From the NCBI GenBank assembly GCA_905480305.1, contig CAJQPV010000169.1, positions 1-7,245 on the forward strand: DNA of 7,245 nucleotides, written 5' to 3'. A program made the position numbers and the translations under genes. This stretch comes from an uncultured Gammaproteobacteria bacterium (GTDB lineage Bacteria > Pseudomonadota > Gammaproteobacteria > UBA9214). This document shows positions 6,808-7,245 of this stretch, piece after piece (positions within the stretch are counted from its first letter, which is position 1; each line of letters begins with the position of its first letter). The notes beneath the pieces are model-generated. The model had not been told where the DNA came from. It saw only the letters and a list, made by a program, of their open reading frames with translations, and made no database searches.

Positions 6808-6882
6808 GACGGACAGATCTCAAGCGGCTGGCTCCCGGTTGGCCGGTTAATGGGACATACAGTTATTCTAGTTGATTGTGTA

Positions 6883-6894
6883 GACAACATTGTC
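6883..6894. promoter_or_regulatory. Short palindrome GACAAcaTTGTC
   Basis: A perfect dyad of five-base arms, GACAA and TTGTC, around CA. It sits about 75 bases upstream of the DUF4124 start codon and just upstream of the - strand TAGAAT hexamer at 6865-6870. The position suits an operator or activator site, but the dyad is short and could be chance. Confidence 0.3.
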
Positions 6895-6938
6895 AGGGCG
6901 CGGTTTCCATGCCCGCACAACAAACCGGAAATAGCATG

Positions 6939-6990
6939 AACTATTGTTAGTTAATTCTTATTAAACAAAAAGATGTATTGATATTAAAGA
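6939..6990. other. AT-rich block with two interleaved inverted repeats
   Basis: Bases 6941-6990 contain only 9 G or C in 50 (18%), against roughly half or more in the flanking genes. Two adjoining dyads are visible: AACTA-TTGT-TAGTT (6939-6952) and TTAAT-TCTT-ATTAA (6951-6964). They share two bases, so only one could form a cruciform or RNA hairpin at a time. Possible roles are an UP-like or nucleoid-protein-binding element, or operators for the divergent genes. No clear sigma-70 promoter could be placed inside it. Confidence 0.5.
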
Positions 6991-7038
6991 ATCGCTTGTA
7001 ACGCCTTTTCCGCGTTGATATCTGTACCCGGATTCACC

Positions 7039-7066
7039 TAAAGCCCCCTTGCCGGATGGCCGATAG
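7039..7066 (+). promoter_or_regulatory. Candidate sigma-28 (FliA) promoter
   Basis: TAAAG at 7039-7043 and GCCGATAG at 7059-7066 match the sigma-28 consensus TAAAGTTT / GCCGATAA: the first five bases of the -35 and seven of eight in the -10. The gap after TAAA is 16 bases, one longer than the usual 15, and the TTT part of the -35 is CCC. Transcription would start near 7073, leaving a leader of about 54 bases before the ATG at 7127. If real, it places the right-edge gene in the flagellar/chemotaxis regulon. Confidence 0.5.
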
Positions 7067-7080
7067 CTCTCTGGATGGCC
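7054..7080 (+). repeat. 8-base direct repeat GGATGGCC around the promoter -10 and start point
   Basis: GGATGGCC occurs at 7054-7061 and again at 7073-7080, 19 bases apart start to start. The first copy overlaps the candidate -10 and the second overlaps the predicted transcription start, a placement that fits binding of a repressor. It may also be chance or a small duplication. Confidence 0.45.
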
Positions 7081-7094
7081 AGATTAGTCTGGTC
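7077..7094 (+). other. Leader hairpin upstream of the right-edge gene
   Basis: GGCCAGA (7077-7083), loop TTAG, TCTGGTC (7088-7094) forms a seven-pair stem with one G-U pair. It would lie near the 5' end of the leader RNA, 19 bases before the Shine-Dalgarno, without a T-run after it. It could stabilise the mRNA 5' end. Confidence 0.4.
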
Positions 7095-7113
7095 TCGCTA
7101 CGGAAAAATCACT

Positions 7114-7119
7114 GGGGGG
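7114..7119 (+). promoter_or_regulatory. Ribosome binding site for the right-edge gene
   Basis: A GGGGGG run stands seven bases before the ATG at 7127 and pairs well with the anti-Shine-Dalgarno when wobble is allowed. It fixes the start of the partial gene and is the main support for that gene being real. Confidence 0.65.
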
Positions 7120-7126
7120 CAGTACC

Positions 7127-7245
7127 ATGAGCGCAGTAACAGAAGACGTCATTCCGAAAAGAAAACCTCGCAAGAAGCGCGGCAAGGGCATTGCCGCATT
7201 ACGCAAGATCCGCCGGGCACTGGCGCGCAAGAAACTTGAAGAAAT
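7127..7245 (+). CDS. Partial: N-terminus of an unrecognised, highly basic protein
   Basis: Only the first 39 codons are inside the window and the frame is still open at the edge. After a short acidic start (MSAVTEDVIP), residues 11-36 contain 15 Lys or Arg out of 26 (KRKPRKKRGKGIAALRKIRR, then ALARKK), followed by Leu-Glu-Glu. The part from 22 onward looks like an amphipathic basic helix. There is no signal peptide or membrane segment. Such a tail could bind nucleic acid or acidic lipid, or be a flexible tail before a domain that lies outside. A good Shine-Dalgarno and a sigma-28-like promoter precede it, suggesting a motility-linked gene, but I do not recognise the family. Confidence 0.65.
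   Translation, partial: MSAVTEDVIPKRKPRKKRGKGIAALRKIRRALARKKLEE

Larger units (their letters stand above)
6808..7126. other. Divergent intergenic region between DUF4124 gene and right-edge gene
   Basis: This 319-base stretch holds no convincing coding sequence on either strand. From left to right it carries the - strand leader of the DUF4124 gene, a short palindrome (6883-6894), a very AT-rich block with interleaved inverted repeats (6939-6990), a sigma-28-like promoter facing right (7039-7066), an 8-base direct repeat (7054-7080), a leader hairpin (7077-7094) and a strong ribosome binding site (7114-7119). A TAGAAT hexamer on the - strand (complement of 6865-6870) could be a -10 for the DUF4124 gene, but no good -35 stands at the right distance. 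Confidence 0.7.

Noticed and set aside
6872..6887. TTGAT...GACAA as a possible FNR/ANR box.
   Set aside because: The half-sites are separated by six bases instead of four and the second half is imperfect.
7030..7100. Cyclic di-GMP riboswitch (GEMM) suggested by AAAGCC and GGCC segments.
   Set aside because: The conserved GEMM core and paired stems are absent; the same bases fit a sigma-28 promoter better.

Overview
The window is bacterial chromosome, about seven complete or nearly complete genes packed tightly on both strands, and reads as a gammaproteobacterium. The grounds are the ybeD-lipB-lipA gene order known from Escherichia coli relatives, a MurU very close to the Pseudomonas type, a DUF4124 envelope protein, and a candidate sigma-28 promoter with the classical GCCGATA element. 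Base composition is moderately GC-rich except for one strikingly AT-rich intergenic block. Genus cannot be assigned from sequence alone. No rRNA, tRNA, CRISPR array, insertion sequence or phage gene was seen.

Left half, + strand (29-4309): four co-directional genes with gaps of 53, 13 and 9 bases, probably one transcription unit that starts upstream of the window. They are murU (UDP-MurNAc synthesis in peptidoglycan recycling), a GCS2-family carboxylate-amine ligase (glutamate-cysteine ligase-like), an AstE/AspA-family zinc amidohydrolase, and a GT-B glycosyltransferase-like protein that resembles the N-terminal half of plant L-arabinokinase. Only murU has an assignable pathway. The other three (an amide-bond maker, an amide-bond breaker and a sugar-nucleotide-type enzyme) look like parts of an undescribed small-molecule or cell-wall pathway and are the best candidate for something new here.

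Right half, - strand (6807 down to 4306): DUF4124 secreted protein, then ybeD, lipB and lipA. LipB moves octanoate from acyl carrier protein to lipoyl domains and LipA inserts the two sulfurs. lipB and lipA are coupled through an ATGA overlap. The two halves converge so tightly that the glycosyltransferase-like gene and lipA share a palindromic CTAG as their stop codons.

Right edge (6808-7245): a 319-base divergent intergenic region with a short palindrome, an 18% GC block, a sigma-28-like promoter, an 8-base direct repeat and a leader hairpin. It leads into the first 39 codons of a very basic, unrecognised protein that runs off the window.
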